Part shown: positions 26,754 to 34,517 of the stretch, in pieces
Numbering within the stretch: position 1 is the stretch's first letter
Layout: each line of letters begins with the position of its first letter
Virus record (IMG/VR): IMGVR_UViG_3300028829_002053
Span: 1-43,496 of that record
Length of the DNA stretch: 43,496 nt
Origin: a virus
Direction: 5' to 3' (one strand)
Made by a program: the position numbers and the translations under genes
Notes under the pieces: generated by a model
What the model was told of the DNA's origin: nothing
The model's input: the letters and a program-made list of their open reading frames with translations, nothing else
Databases searched by the model: none

Positions 26754-28109
26754 ATGATTTCTATTACAAGATTATCTAATAATTTTGAAATAGTTGATCT
26801 TATTACTGATACCCAGTTAGACAAAACAAAGTTAATGCGTTTTGCTTCTGGGTATCAGCAACTGTTCCGTAAACATAATCTAAAAAAAGGTGACAGAATT
26901 GGTCTTGCTCTGCAAGAAGACTTCCATCATCTTGCCTGTGTCTTCGCGGCAATTGATTATGGACTTATAATTGTTATAAGTGGCGAACACGAAATAACAG
27001 ACAAATATATTTCTAGAAGACAAATAAAAGCATTTATATCACGCGGTATACAACCTTGTACAGTTCACGCAACTAATGTTAATCATATTGAATTAACAGA
27101 AGACGTTACTGAATCAAACGAAGATTACATTATTGATCATTCTGATATTTTGGTAGAAGCATTAACAAGTGGTAGTACTGGAGAACCTAAGTGTATTCAA
27201 CATACACATTTTAGTGTAGAAAGTGCAACAGAAAATAGCATAAAACATTATTGGAAAGAAGCAGACACTAGTTGGTTTTTCCATAACATTGTACATTTAG
27301 GTGTAAGCAGTGTTTACTTTTTTCCTGCATTGTTTTCTAGTAAAAGAATTATTTTACCTCCGTTAGATAATCCATATGATGAAGTATTACTGTCTAAGTA
27401 TAAACCAGACATAATGTTAATATTTCCATCACATTACCAAGAGTATTCTAGACAAGGAATACATTTAAGAGATTTAAGTCACGTTAAGTGGGTACTAACA
27501 GGCGGAAGTGTAATAGACCGTTCTTTTGTTAGACGCATGATAAAAAATCAAGGTGTAGAAAAAGTTGCAGTAATATATGGACTTACTGAATGTTTACCAC
27601 CTTTAATACATAAAGTTGTTGACAAAGCAAATTTAGACTCGTATAATGTTAAAGAAATGGGTTACATTATCGACAGTACAGGAACATATGATGTTAACAA
27701 AGATGAAATACTTACAATTAAAGGTAGCAGTCATCTATGTAAAACAATTAACGATGAACCTGTAGATACATTTATTACTCAAGATGTTGTAAGTGCAGGT
27801 AGCGATTCATTTTTCTTTGAAAAACGTAATAGCGATTTAATAAGAATAAATGATACATTAATAAATCCACAACAACTAGTACCAAATTGGTTAGATGGTT
27901 ACTGTTGTGTCTTTAGCACTTCGCAGACACACGTTGTAGTGGTTATGCATCACAAAAATGTAAAAGTAAAAGAGTTGATTCAGAAACTAACTGATAACGG
28001 GATCAACCATGATAAATTAATTACGCCGATAAAACTTAATGTTCTCGGCAAACCAGATATCAATAAATTAAAGGGAATCTATGATAGGGCAAATAAGGGC
28101 ACATCTTAA
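26754..28109 (+). CDS. ANL-superfamily adenylate-forming ligase (acyl/aryl-AMP synthetase-like)
   Basis: 451 aa, a little short for the family (usually 500-600). The A3 P-loop LTSGSTGEPK (T138-K146) and the A5 motif YGLTE (275-279) are intact. The A8 region is recognisable but divergent (RNSDLIRINDTLINPQQL). The C-terminal A10 lysine appears to be K433 in VLGKPDINKLK. The usual TGD of A7 reads TQD. These enzymes activate a carboxylate with ATP and pass it to CoA, a carrier protein or another acceptor. The substrate cannot be told from sequence. The ATG directly abuts the previous stop, and the DUF6356-like gene overlaps its 3' end by 29 nt, so the two are probably coupled. Such a ligase is not part of the T4 core, and its role in infection is unknown. 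Confidence 0.85.
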   Translation: MISITRLSNNFEIVDLITDTQLDKTKLMRFASGYQQLFRKHNLKKGDRIGLALQEDFHHLACVFAAIDYGLIIVISGEHEITDKYISRRQIKAFISRGIQPCTVHATNVNHIELTEDVTESNEDYIIDHSDILVEALTSGSTGEPKCIQHTHFSVESATENSIKHYWKEADTSWFFHNIVHLGVSSVYFFPALFSSKRIILPPLDNPYDEVLLSKYKPDIMLIFPSHYQEYSRQGIHLRDLSHVKWVLTGGSVIDRSFVRRMIKNQGVEKVAVIYGLTECLPPLIHKVVDKANLDSYNVKEMGYIIDSTGTYDVNKDEILTIKGSSHLCKTINDEPVDTFITQDVVSAGSDSFFFEKRNSDLIRINDTLINPQQLVPNWLDGYCCVFSTSQTHVVVVMHHKNVKVKELIQKLTDNGINHDKLITPIKLNVLGKPDINKLKGIYDRANKGTS

Positions 28110-28323
28110 AGAAGCCGGCAAATCGTATTTCGCACATACAAAATTTGCAATCGTGGCTGGCTTAGACTTGATACTAACCGGTATCATCAGCATCATACAC
28201 GGCATTATTCCAACTCTGTTTCCTTTTTATGCAGAAAAAAAGATTGACGAATACCACCAGAAGGTGTTATTGTTAAACAAACATAGGAAGAAGAATGCCA
28301 AGCAAACAAAAAGCAAAAGGTAG
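28081..28323 (+). CDS. DUF6356-like small membrane protein
   Basis: 80 aa. The pattern HLKEAGKSYFAHTKFAIVAG, then IISIIHGIIPTLFPFYAEKK, then IDEYHQKV matches my recollection of DUF6356 proteins, sometimes labelled capsule biosynthesis (H..E.GE.Y..H..FA..., HG..P..F). A hydrophobic stretch at about 22-52 suggests one or two membrane segments; the C-terminus is strongly basic. It overlaps the ligase gene by 29 nt and the nuclease gene by 29 nt. The ribosome site is weak (AAGGGA). Possible roles are anchoring the ligase product or modifying the host envelope; both are speculative. Confidence 0.7.
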   Translation: MIGQIRAHLKEAGKSYFAHTKFAIVAGLDLILTGIISIIHGIIPTLFPFYAEKKIDEYHQKVLLLNKHRKKNAKQTKSKR

Positions 28324-28804
28324 TAATTGGGAAAGAGACGTTGCACGTTTCTTATCTGACTTATATCAAGAATCTTTTATTAGAGCACCTGGCTCAGGAG
28401 CCTATGTAGGCGGAACTAATACTGTCCGTAAAGAAGTATTACATGAAGGTCAAATACGTGGATTCAAAGGGGACATTGTTCCTGGACAATCATTTCCAAA
28501 ATTTAATGCAGAATGCAAATCGTATAAAGACTTTCCATTTCATCAACTGTTAACTTCAGACAAAGTTCGTATGCTGGAAGACTGGCTGGACCAATTAATG
28601 GATGCGGCAGATGATGGTGACTTCAATATTTTAATAATGAAGTTTAACAACAAAGGCAAATTTGTAGCAACCCCCTCAACACATCAACTTAAAACAACAC
28701 GACAATTCACATATCATTCCCCCAAGCACAACACATGGCTCATTACAGGCTTCGACGAATTTTGGCAAAGAAACGCAGACAGAGTTAAGACTCTGTGTGC
28801 ATAG
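28295..28804 (+). CDS. PD-(D/E)XK family nuclease (Holliday-junction-resolvase-like fold)
   Basis: 169 aa. The active-site pattern is E13 (NWERDVARFL), D60 (GFKGDIVP) and E73-x-K75 (AECKSYK), as in resolvase-like PD-(D/E)XK enzymes. The N-terminal KGSNWERD and APGSGAYVGG segments fit the substrate-binding part. Likely roles are branched-DNA cleavage in recombination or packaging, or degradation of foreign DNA. It sits at the end of the recombination/accessory operon, with AGGAAGAAG before its ATG. It has no resemblance to T4 endonuclease VII (gp49), whose function it might replace. Confidence 0.8.
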   Translation: MPSKQKAKGSNWERDVARFLSDLYQESFIRAPGSGAYVGGTNTVRKEVLHEGQIRGFKGDIVPGQSFPKFNAECKSYKDFPFHQLLTSDKVRMLEDWLDQLMDAADDGDFNILIMKFNNKGKFVATPSTHQLKTTRQFTYHSPKHNTWLITGFDEFWQRNADRVKTLCA

Positions 28805-28829
28805 GCAAATCATTTAGCACATAAGGTTA

Positions 28830-29210
28830 GTGGGCCAGTTTAATATTCCACTGTGGAAAAACTTATAGAGATATAAGACACGCAACACACTATGAAACAC
28901 GGCAGACCGTGAATGTCCATTCAAACAAATTGGGACGTGGATTGGTGTAGTACGAATGCTAACGTATGACAAACGCACATAACTCTTAAAAACTGTAACA
29001 ATCGGAACGAGGTTACAGACTGTTAACGCAGGATCAGTATAGGTACGGGAAAGACTAGAACCCATAGAGTTGCGGTAAAATACCTATTTCCAATAATGTC
29101 TGGCTGGGGCGAACTCACATGAAGACAGGGCGGAACCGTAAAACAGGTTCCGTCTGACTGAAACAATCTACATGATGACTATCGCTTCGCTCTTAACTTA
29201 TATGTATTTC
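28830..29210 (+). ncRNA. Candidate large structured non-coding RNA
   Basis: The 478 nt between the nuclease stop (28804) and the next gene (29283) hold no convincing protein. G+C is about 44% over 28861-29160, clearly above the flanking genes. Plus-strand stems: TTCCA/TGGAA (28846-28858); CTTATA/TATAAG closed by a GAGA tetraloop (28862-28877); CACGG/CCGTG (28898-28911); TACG/CGTA (28951-28966); CTGTAAC/GTTACAG (28993-29018); ATAGGTA/TACCTAT (29039-29087); TGTCT/AGACA (29097-29127); and a 10-bp stem with wobbles (29128-29155) stacked directly on it. The GNRA loop favours the plus strand. I find no tRNA, tmRNA, RNase P or group I intron signature. Boundaries are approximate, and I see no clear promoter of its own; it may be processed from the upstream operon transcript. 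Confidence 0.55.
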
Positions 29211-29221
29211 TAATTAAAAAA

Positions 29222-29269
29222 TAACAACGAACGAAAGTGAAGTTGTTAGATATACGAAGTATATCTTTT
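29222..29269 (+). terminator. Hairpin pair ending in a short T-tract, probable rightward terminator
   Basis: The first hairpin is TAACAAC/GTTGTTA around an inner AC-GAAA-GT loop (29222-29248). The second is AGATATAC-GAA-GTATATCT (29248-29266) followed by TTTA. The arrangement fits the 3' end of the rightward operon and the candidate RNA. The second stem is AT-rich, so termination may be weak. Read leftward it lacks a T-tract. Confidence 0.45.
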
Positions 29270-29282
29270 AAATGTGAATCTA

Positions 29283-29471
29283 TTATAAGATAGGTAATCC
29301 AGTTTTATTAACTGTTTTAATATTCTCTTCGATTATTTCGGCTATATGTTTAGTGTCAGATCTCGACAACATATAAGCCTGATCTAAATGAATACCACCA
29401 CGCATATACCATACGATTCGAGTAAGTTCTTTTTTTATAATTTGGGCTTCTTTGTCGTAGTCTTTAACCAT
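29283..29471 (-). CDS. Small conserved tail/baseplate-hub assembly protein, probably made by frameshift from gp26
   Basis: 62 aa from the ATG at 29471. The motif RIVWYMRGGIHLDQAYMLS and the IIEENIKTVNKTGLPIL end are of a type found next to gp26 in marine T4-like phages, where a hub-assembly (gp51-like) or tail-assembly-chaperone role is suspected. The same frame is open upstream through a protein-like stretch (RLLSLANEEIAQ). It closes at a TAA just before the slippery site inside the gp26 end. No good ribosome site precedes the ATG. A -1 shift there would give a gp26 fusion of about 353 aa. The independent start at 29471 remains possible. Confidence 0.7.
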   Translation of the reverse strand: MVKDYDKEAQIIKKELTRIVWYMRGGIHLDQAYMLSRSDTKHIAEIIEENIKTVNKTGLPIL

Positions 29472-29506
29472 CTGTGCAATTTCTTCGTTGGCGAGACTCA
29501 GAAGCC

Positions 29507-30343
29507 TTATACGAAAAAATTTGCGTTATCGAATAATATTGGAGTCGACAACTCCGTTTCACAGTTAGAACACTTACCTTCAAATTGTTTAAAACTGTTT
29601 TTATCCCGTTGTCCGTCTAGATGATCTTGTACTGCTTTGAAAGTTTTTCTATCAACGTTTGCTACAAACTCTGCAATATGATTTGCATCTTCGACAACAA
29701 CTCCATTGGACATTTCAATTCTACAAATTGTTTTTCCAATTAGTCCTACTGTTAAAGCAGTAAGTCTTAAAAATGCATCTTGAAACATTTCACGTTTCTT
29801 TTCATCATCAATAGTTTCATTATTAACGATTTTCATAATTTTTGCTTCTTCAAAATTACGCAAACTTTCAGCATTAATTTCTTTATAGTTTAATGGCTTA
29901 AATGTAATCTTCAAATCACCTACTTCAAGTAAGTCATCAAATTTCCAATTTTTAGTTTCATCCATTAAATGTGTTAAGTCAATACCAAAATCGTTTTTGG
30001 TTTGACATTTTGGACAGCCGATGGTAATATCCATTTGCTCTCCATAAGTTGCGATACGAACGGCTATTAATAATGCGTCCATGTCGATACTAGGAACTTG
30101 CCAAGGATCCGAGATCGCTGGTACACAACTTCTTATTACTTCAACAGTACTAGCACCGTTGAGTAATGCATCTGGCGTTTTTAGGACTAACTCGTCCCTA
30201 GCAGTCATTGGGTAAATCCCAAGTTCGCCGTTAGGTGGCAAGTCTAAAACACCTTGTTTATAGTACTTTCCTTGACTAGGTAGTGCAATATAAACTTCTG
30301 GTTTACGAAAATATCCCACTAAAGGGTTTTGATTGTTTTCCAT
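29507..30343 (-). CDS. 26: Baseplate hub assembly protein gp26-like
   Basis: 278 aa (T4 gp26 has 208). The N-terminal region YIALPSQGKYYKQGVLDLPP and then GELGIYPMTARDELVLKTPD is typical of the T4 gp26 family, as is the cysteine pair of IGCPKCQTK. A second pair (CSNCE) lies near the C-terminus, so metal binding is possible. Gp26 works in hub and tail initiation. It is transcribed leftward, alone with the small downstream gene, from a control region shared with the tape measure gene. Its last codons contain a candidate -1 slippery heptamer that would extend it into the next frame. Confidence 0.85.
   Translation of the reverse strand: MENNQNPLVGYFRKPEVYIALPSQGKYYKQGVLDLPPNGELGIYPMTARDELVLKTPDALLNGASTVEVIRSCVPAISDPWQVPSIDMDALLIAVRIATYGEQMDITIGCPKCQTKNDFGIDLTHLMDETKNWKFDDLLEVGDLKITFKPLNYKEINAESLRNFEEAKIMKIVNNETIDDEKKREMFQDAFLRLTALTVGLIGKTICRIEMSNGVVVEDANHIAEFVANVDRKTFKAVQDHLDGQRDKNSFKQFEGKCSNCETELSTPILFDNANFFV
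29516..29522 (-). promoter_or_regulatory. Candidate -1 ribosomal frameshift site (A AAT TTT)
   Basis: In the gp26 frame the end reads GCA AAT TTT TTC GTA TAA, containing the X XXY YYZ heptamer A AAT TTT. The -1 frame opens at a TAA only one codon upstream of the heptamer and then runs into the 62-aa gene without a stop. The slip site therefore lies exactly in the short overlap of the two frames. I did not find a decisive downstream hairpin. Confidence 0.5.
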
Positions 30344-30355
30344 GTTTTTGACTCC

Positions 30356-30363
30356 GATAAATA
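30356..30363 (+). promoter_or_regulatory. T4-type late promoter core for the tape measure gene
   Basis: CCGATAAATAACTA contains GATAAATA, about 54 nt before the tape measure ATG. It is nearly identical to the core before the gp48-like gene on the other strand. Confidence 0.6.
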
Positions 30364-30398
30364 ACTATATAAAATACTTCTTATGAAGTATACATAGT

Positions 30399-30406
30399 TA
30401 TTTATC
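30399..30406 (-). promoter_or_regulatory. T4-type late promoter core for gp26
   Basis: Read leftward, CAGATAAATAACTATG contains GATAAATA, 56 nt before the gp26 start. It is the mirror copy of the core at 30356 within the palindrome. Confidence 0.6.
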
Positions 30407-30416
30407 TGGGTATATA

Positions 30417-32774
30417 ATGGCAGTTGAAATAGATATAGACAATAATAAAGTCACACTCAATAATGTTGCTACTGAAGAAACATTAAAGCGATTAGTGGAT
30501 AAAATGGAAGGTTCTTCTTCCGGATCTACTGGTGGCGTTGCTTTCAAAGACGCAGTTGAGCAAACTAACAAAATGGCAAAAGGCACTAAAAAGCTCAACG
30601 TTGAGCTTAAAGGTCTTACTAAAAGTGCTGACGATTTAGCAGAAGAATTAGATGATGCGGCTGATTCTGCCCAAGGATTTGGCAGTAAAGTTGGTAACAT
30701 GGCTAACAAAGTCATGGGTGCCGCCGAAGACGTAGTTAAATTTGGTGCTGATACAGCCGGCGTTGGCTTAACAATGAAAACCGTTGGCGGTGCAGTTGAC
30801 AAGTTTGCTAGTGCTATTCCTTTAGTAGGAGGTGCTCTTGGAGTGGCAGGCGGAGCCATTATTGGACATACTGCAGATTTGGCAGATAGTTTTGACCAAT
30901 TATCCAGAACAGGTGCAAACTTTAGCGGTAACTTATTTGATATTGAACGTGCCGCGGCAAAAAGTTATTTAAATTTAGAACAGTTTGGTGGAATTATAAG
31001 AGAGAACTCAGCAAGTTTGGCTGTCTTTGGTGGTACTGCTAAACTTGGTGCTAAACGATTTGTAGACATTAATGTCGCAATGAATGAAACATCACGTGAT
31101 AGATTGAGAATGCTTGGTATCAGTGCTGAAGAAAGTGCTGAAATGCTTGGTGAATATATTACAATGCAACAACGTAATACTGCTTTCCAAGGAATGAGTG
31201 TAAGACAACAAAGTCAAGCGGCGGCAAATTATTCAGAAGAAATTACAAAACTTGCTACATTAACTGGACAAGATAGAAAACAACTTGCTGAAAAAATGGC
31301 AAGAGAAAAACAAGCGGCTGATATTGAATTACGTTTATCAGAGATGACTGCAAAAGGTAATACCGATACAAGAAATTCACTACAGTTACTAAAAGAAAAA
31401 TTTGGCGATGTACCAGGTGCAATGGATCTTGTTACACAAGGTATGCGTGGATTTACAGTTGGTGCAACAACTGAAGGTAACGTTTTACTACAAAGTCCAA
31501 TGGGGCAAGAGCTTAATAAACTTGGACAACAAATGCGTACCGGTACACTAACGCAAGAAGAAGTTATCAAGCGAATGGGTTCAGTTTATGAACAACAAAA
31601 AGGCACAATGGATGGTATGCGTGACTTGGGTGGATTTAGTCCTATAGCAGACCAAATGAACCAAAGTGTATTAGCACTTCAAGGTGTTAATCAGCAGTAC
31701 AAAGTTATAATGGAAAAATTTGGCGGAGATATGACGGCATACTCCGAATCACTAAAACCAGATGTTAGTGAAGAAACAAAAACTGTAAAATCAACACAGA
31801 TGATGATTGAAGACTTAGGTAAAACAACAAGGCTTGGAGTTACTAAAGTAGCCGAAGGTGCAACAGCATCAATGGGTGGAGTTGTTACACAATTAAAAAA
31901 TTTAGTCGACGGTGTCGAACTTGATGAAGATACTAAAACAGAATTAACTAATTTCAAAAATAATACACAATTGGCGGCTGGGGCGGCTTCAGGACTTGCA
32001 ACAGCGGCGACAAAAGCGTCTAAAACTCTAGGTGAGATAGCAATTAAAAATGCCGAAACAGTAAAACAAATTACAAAAGCAGTAACGTCGACAGGAACAT
32101 CGGCAACATCAGGAGTTGCAAAAGCGGCGGCACAAAATGTAGATGATGGTTTAAGAGGCGGTAGTGCAGTAGCATCAGCAGTAAAAGGAACAGCGGCGGC
32201 AACTGGATCAGTTGGATCTAGTATTGCGTCAAGTTTACTTAAAAAGATTCCAATATTTGGTGCTTTAGCAACAGGTGGTATTAACTATGCGACAAGTGAC
32301 CAAGACACTGAAGTAGGTAAAATATCAGAAGGTGTTGGTTCAGCAGTTGGATCATTCGGTGGTGGATTAGGTGGAGCGGCTTTAGGAGCCACAATTGGTA
32401 CTGCAATTCTTCCTGTTGTAGGAACTGCCATTGGTGGTATTATTGGTGGTATTGGCGGCGCTATAATTGGCGATAAAGGCGGTAAAGGATTAGGCGGTTG
32501 GTTTGCAGATAAGTTTGGATTTGAAGATGGCGGTATTATTAGACAGCCAACATTAAGTATGATAGGTGAAGGTGCAAGTGACGAAGCAGTTGTTCCTTTG
32601 GCAAATAACCGTAGTATTCCTGTAGATATTGACATGGCACCTATTGCAAATTTAACAAAAAGTGTTGAAAAACTTGTAGAAATGCAAAATATGAGAGCCG
32701 ATAATACAGAATTAGTTAGTGAATTAAAGAAAATGAATCGTCAAACAGGACAAATAGTAAAACTTCAATCTTAA
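30417..32774 (+). CDS. Tail tape measure protein (gp29-like role)
   Basis: 785 aa (T4 gp29 has 590). It is long and mostly helical, with coiled-coil-like segments at about 50-95 and 270-450. A hydrophobic Gly-rich stretch lies at 131-155, and a strongly Gly/Ala/Ile-rich block at about 639-705 has many GxxxG-like repeats. It ends with the common tape-measure signature FEDGGIIRQPTLSMIGEGAS followed by DEAVVPL. Tape measure proteins set tail length and enter the host membrane during ejection. At about 1.5 angstrom per residue it would suit a tail of roughly 110-120 nm. The start at 30417 has only a weak ribosome site. The gene lies directly before the portal gene, not in the T4 position. Confidence 0.85.
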   Translation: MAVEIDIDNNKVTLNNVATEETLKRLVDKMEGSSSGSTGGVAFKDAVEQTNKMAKGTKKLNVELKGLTKSADDLAEELDDAADSAQGFGSKVGNMANKVMGAAEDVVKFGADTAGVGLTMKTVGGAVDKFASAIPLVGGALGVAGGAIIGHTADLADSFDQLSRTGANFSGNLFDIERAAAKSYLNLEQFGGIIRENSASLAVFGGTAKLGAKRFVDINVAMNETSRDRLRMLGISAEESAEMLGEYITMQQRNTAFQGMSVRQQSQAAANYSEEITKLATLTGQDRKQLAEKMAREKQAADIELRLSEMTAKGNTDTRNSLQLLKEKFGDVPGAMDLVTQGMRGFTVGATTEGNVLLQSPMGQELNKLGQQMRTGTLTQEEVIKRMGSVYEQQKGTMDGMRDLGGFSPIADQMNQSVLALQGVNQQYKVIMEKFGGDMTAYSESLKPDVSEETKTVKSTQMMIEDLGKTTRLGVTKVAEGATASMGGVVTQLKNLVDGVELDEDTKTELTNFKNNTQLAAGAASGLATAATKASKTLGEIAIKNAETVKQITKAVTSTGTSATSGVAKAAAQNVDDGLRGGSAVASAVKGTAAATGSVGSSIASSLLKKIPIFGALATGGINYATSDQDTEVGKISEGVGSAVGSFGGGLGGAALGATIGTAILPVVGTAIGGIIGGIGGAIIGDKGGKGLGGWFADKFGFEDGGIIRQPTLSMIGEGASDEAVVPLANNRSIPVDIDMAPIANLTKSVEKLVEMQNMRADNTELVSELKKMNRQTGQIVKLQS

Positions 32775-32781
32775 CGGTTGC

Positions 32782-32789
32782 AATAAATA
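32782..32789 (+). promoter_or_regulatory. T4-type late promoter core before the portal gene
   Basis: GCAATAAATACTACTA contains AATAAATA. It lies between the tape measure stop and the portal start, in a 57-nt gap. Confidence 0.55.
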
Positions 32790-32831
32790 CTACTATATGT
32801 TATAATAAAGCATTGAATATAGGAAAAACGA

Positions 32832-34517
32832 ATGAGTTGGAAAAAATATTTTAAAGTAGTAGACACTAATAGCATGACTGGATCTACAACTATGCCCAGA
32901 GATTCTCAGGCAGATGTAGGATTTAAAAACTATCAAAGTCATCTACCAGAAGTTTACACTGGACATCCAAATCGTATTGAAAGATATAATCAGTATGAAA
33001 CAATGGATAGTGACAGTGAGATCAATGCGGCATTAGATATCCTTGCAGAATTTAGTACCCAAGCAAACGTAGAAAATAGAACACCTTTTGATTTATTTTT
33101 TAAAGATGCACCAAGTGATTCAGAAGTAAAAGTTTTAAAAGAAGCACTTTTTAGTTGGGTAAGTCTTAACGACTTTGACAAAAGAATTTTTAAAATGTTT
33201 CGAAATACTTTAAAGTATGGTGATCAAGTATTTGTAAGAGATCCAGAAACATTTCAATGGCATTGGGTAGACAATGCAGACATTGTAAAAGTTATTGTAA
33301 ACGAAAGTAAAGGTAAAGAACCTGAACAATATGTTTTAAGGAATATTAATCCTAATTTTCAAAACTTAACAGTAACACAACCACAACATAGTGATTTAAA
33401 ATCTGGTAGTCAAATGGGCGGACAAGGTCCAGTTAACAACCAAGGAAACATTTATAATTTAAATCAACCTGGATCAACAGGAACAAGATTTAGTACACAA
33501 ACAAACGAAATGTCAATTGATGCAAGTCATGTTGTACATATTAGTTTAACAGAAGGACTTGATCCTAATTGGCCATTTGGTATTAGTGTATTAGAAAGTG
33601 TATTTAAAGTATACAAGCAAAAAGAATTATTAGAAGACGCTATTATTATTTACAGAGTACAACGTGCTCCGGAAAGACGTGTGTTCTATATTGACGTAGG
33701 TAATATGCCAGCACACATGGCAATGGGTTACGTTAACAGAGTTAAAAACGAAATACACCAAAGACGTATTCCAACACAAAGTGGTGGCGGTGGAAGTATG
33801 ATGGATGCAACATATAATCCATTAAGTATTAATGAAGATTACTTCTTTCCACAAACTGCTGAAGGTAGAGGTAGTAAAGTTGAAACATTACCAGGTGGAA
33901 CAAACTTAGGTGAAATTGATGACTTAAAATACTTTACTAATAAGTTGTTTAGAGGTTTAAGAATTCCAAGCAGTTACTTACCAACAGGAGCAGAAGACGG
34001 AAGTTCGGTTGCAAGTGATGGTAGAGTAGGTACTGCATTAATTCAAGAATATAGATTTAATCAATACTGTAAACGTTTACAAGCAACAGTGGCAACATCA
34101 TTTGACCATGAGTTTAAAATGTATTTAAACTGGAAAGGTTATAATATTGATAGCAGTATGTTTGAATTGCGTATGAATGAACCTCAAAACTTTGCGGCAT
34201 ACAGACAAGCAGAACTTGATAATCAAAGAGCAAGTTTATTTACAAGTTTATCACAAACACCTTATTTGAGCAAAAGATTTATGCTTAAACGTTTCTTAGG
34301 TATTAGTGAAGAAGAACTGGCTGAGAATGATAAACTTTGGGCAGAAGAAAACGGAACTACAACTGCACAACAAACAGTAGGCGAAGACTTACGCAGTGTT
34401 GGAGTAACTCCAGGCGGACTTGGAACTGATATAGATGCAGGTGCAGAACCTGAAGGTGGTGATGTAGATATTGATGCACCCGAGGGTGGCGATACTTCCG
34501 ACGACGTAGAACTGTAG
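32832..34517 (+). CDS. 20: Portal vertex protein gp20
   Basis: 561 aa (T4 gp20 has 524). The family segments are clear: RIERYNQYETMDSDSEINAA near residue 60, HWVDNADIVKVI, IYRVQRAPERRVFYIDVGNM, LKYFTNKLFRGLRIPSSYLP, and GTALIQEYRFNQYCKRLQ. The dodecamer forms the DNA entry channel, nucleates the prohead and later joins the tail. The C-terminal ~45 residues are Gly/Asp/Glu-rich (about 515-561) and look disordered. After the TAG stop the same frame stays open for 26 more codons. Confidence 0.96.
   Translation: MSWKKYFKVVDTNSMTGSTTMPRDSQADVGFKNYQSHLPEVYTGHPNRIERYNQYETMDSDSEINAALDILAEFSTQANVENRTPFDLFFKDAPSDSEVKVLKEALFSWVSLNDFDKRIFKMFRNTLKYGDQVFVRDPETFQWHWVDNADIVKVIVNESKGKEPEQYVLRNINPNFQNLTVTQPQHSDLKSGSQMGGQGPVNNQGNIYNLNQPGSTGTRFSTQTNEMSIDASHVVHISLTEGLDPNWPFGISVLESVFKVYKQKELLEDAIIIYRVQRAPERRVFYIDVGNMPAHMAMGYVNRVKNEIHQRRIPTQSGGGGSMMDATYNPLSINEDYFFPQTAEGRGSKVETLPGGTNLGEIDDLKYFTNKLFRGLRIPSSYLPTGAEDGSSVASDGRVGTALIQEYRFNQYCKRLQATVATSFDHEFKMYLNWKGYNIDSSMFELRMNEPQNFAAYRQAELDNQRASLFTSLSQTPYLSKRFMLKRFLGISEEELAENDKLWAEENGTTTAQQTVGEDLRSVGVTPGGLGTDIDAGAEPEGGDVDIDAPEGGDTSDDVEL

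Larger units (their letters stand above)
30356..30406. repeat. 51-nt palindrome between gp26 and the tape measure gene
   Basis: The 13-nt arms GATAAATAACTAT (30356-30368) and its exact complement (30394-30406) enclose an inner inverted repeat ATACTTC-TTAT-GAAGTAT (30374-30391). The arms carry the two late promoter cores, one per strand, pointing toward each other. Each transcript would start inside the palindrome and carry part of the hairpin in its leader. Confidence 0.85.

Noticed and set aside
28861-29060. Possible group I intron core (GACTAGA and AGATATAAGAC elements)
   Set aside because: The elements are in the wrong order and I cannot form P3-P8 or P7 pairing; there is also no interrupted gene around it.
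28814-29065. Leftward 83-codon open frame in the intergenic region
   Set aside because: Composition is not protein-like (many Ser/Leu/Val/Tyr without domain pattern), it has no ribosome site, and it overlaps the hairpin-rich stretch better explained as RNA.
29388-29624. Rightward 78-codon frame across the gp26 end
   Set aside because: It lies opposite gp26 and the small downstream gene, which both match known phage families.
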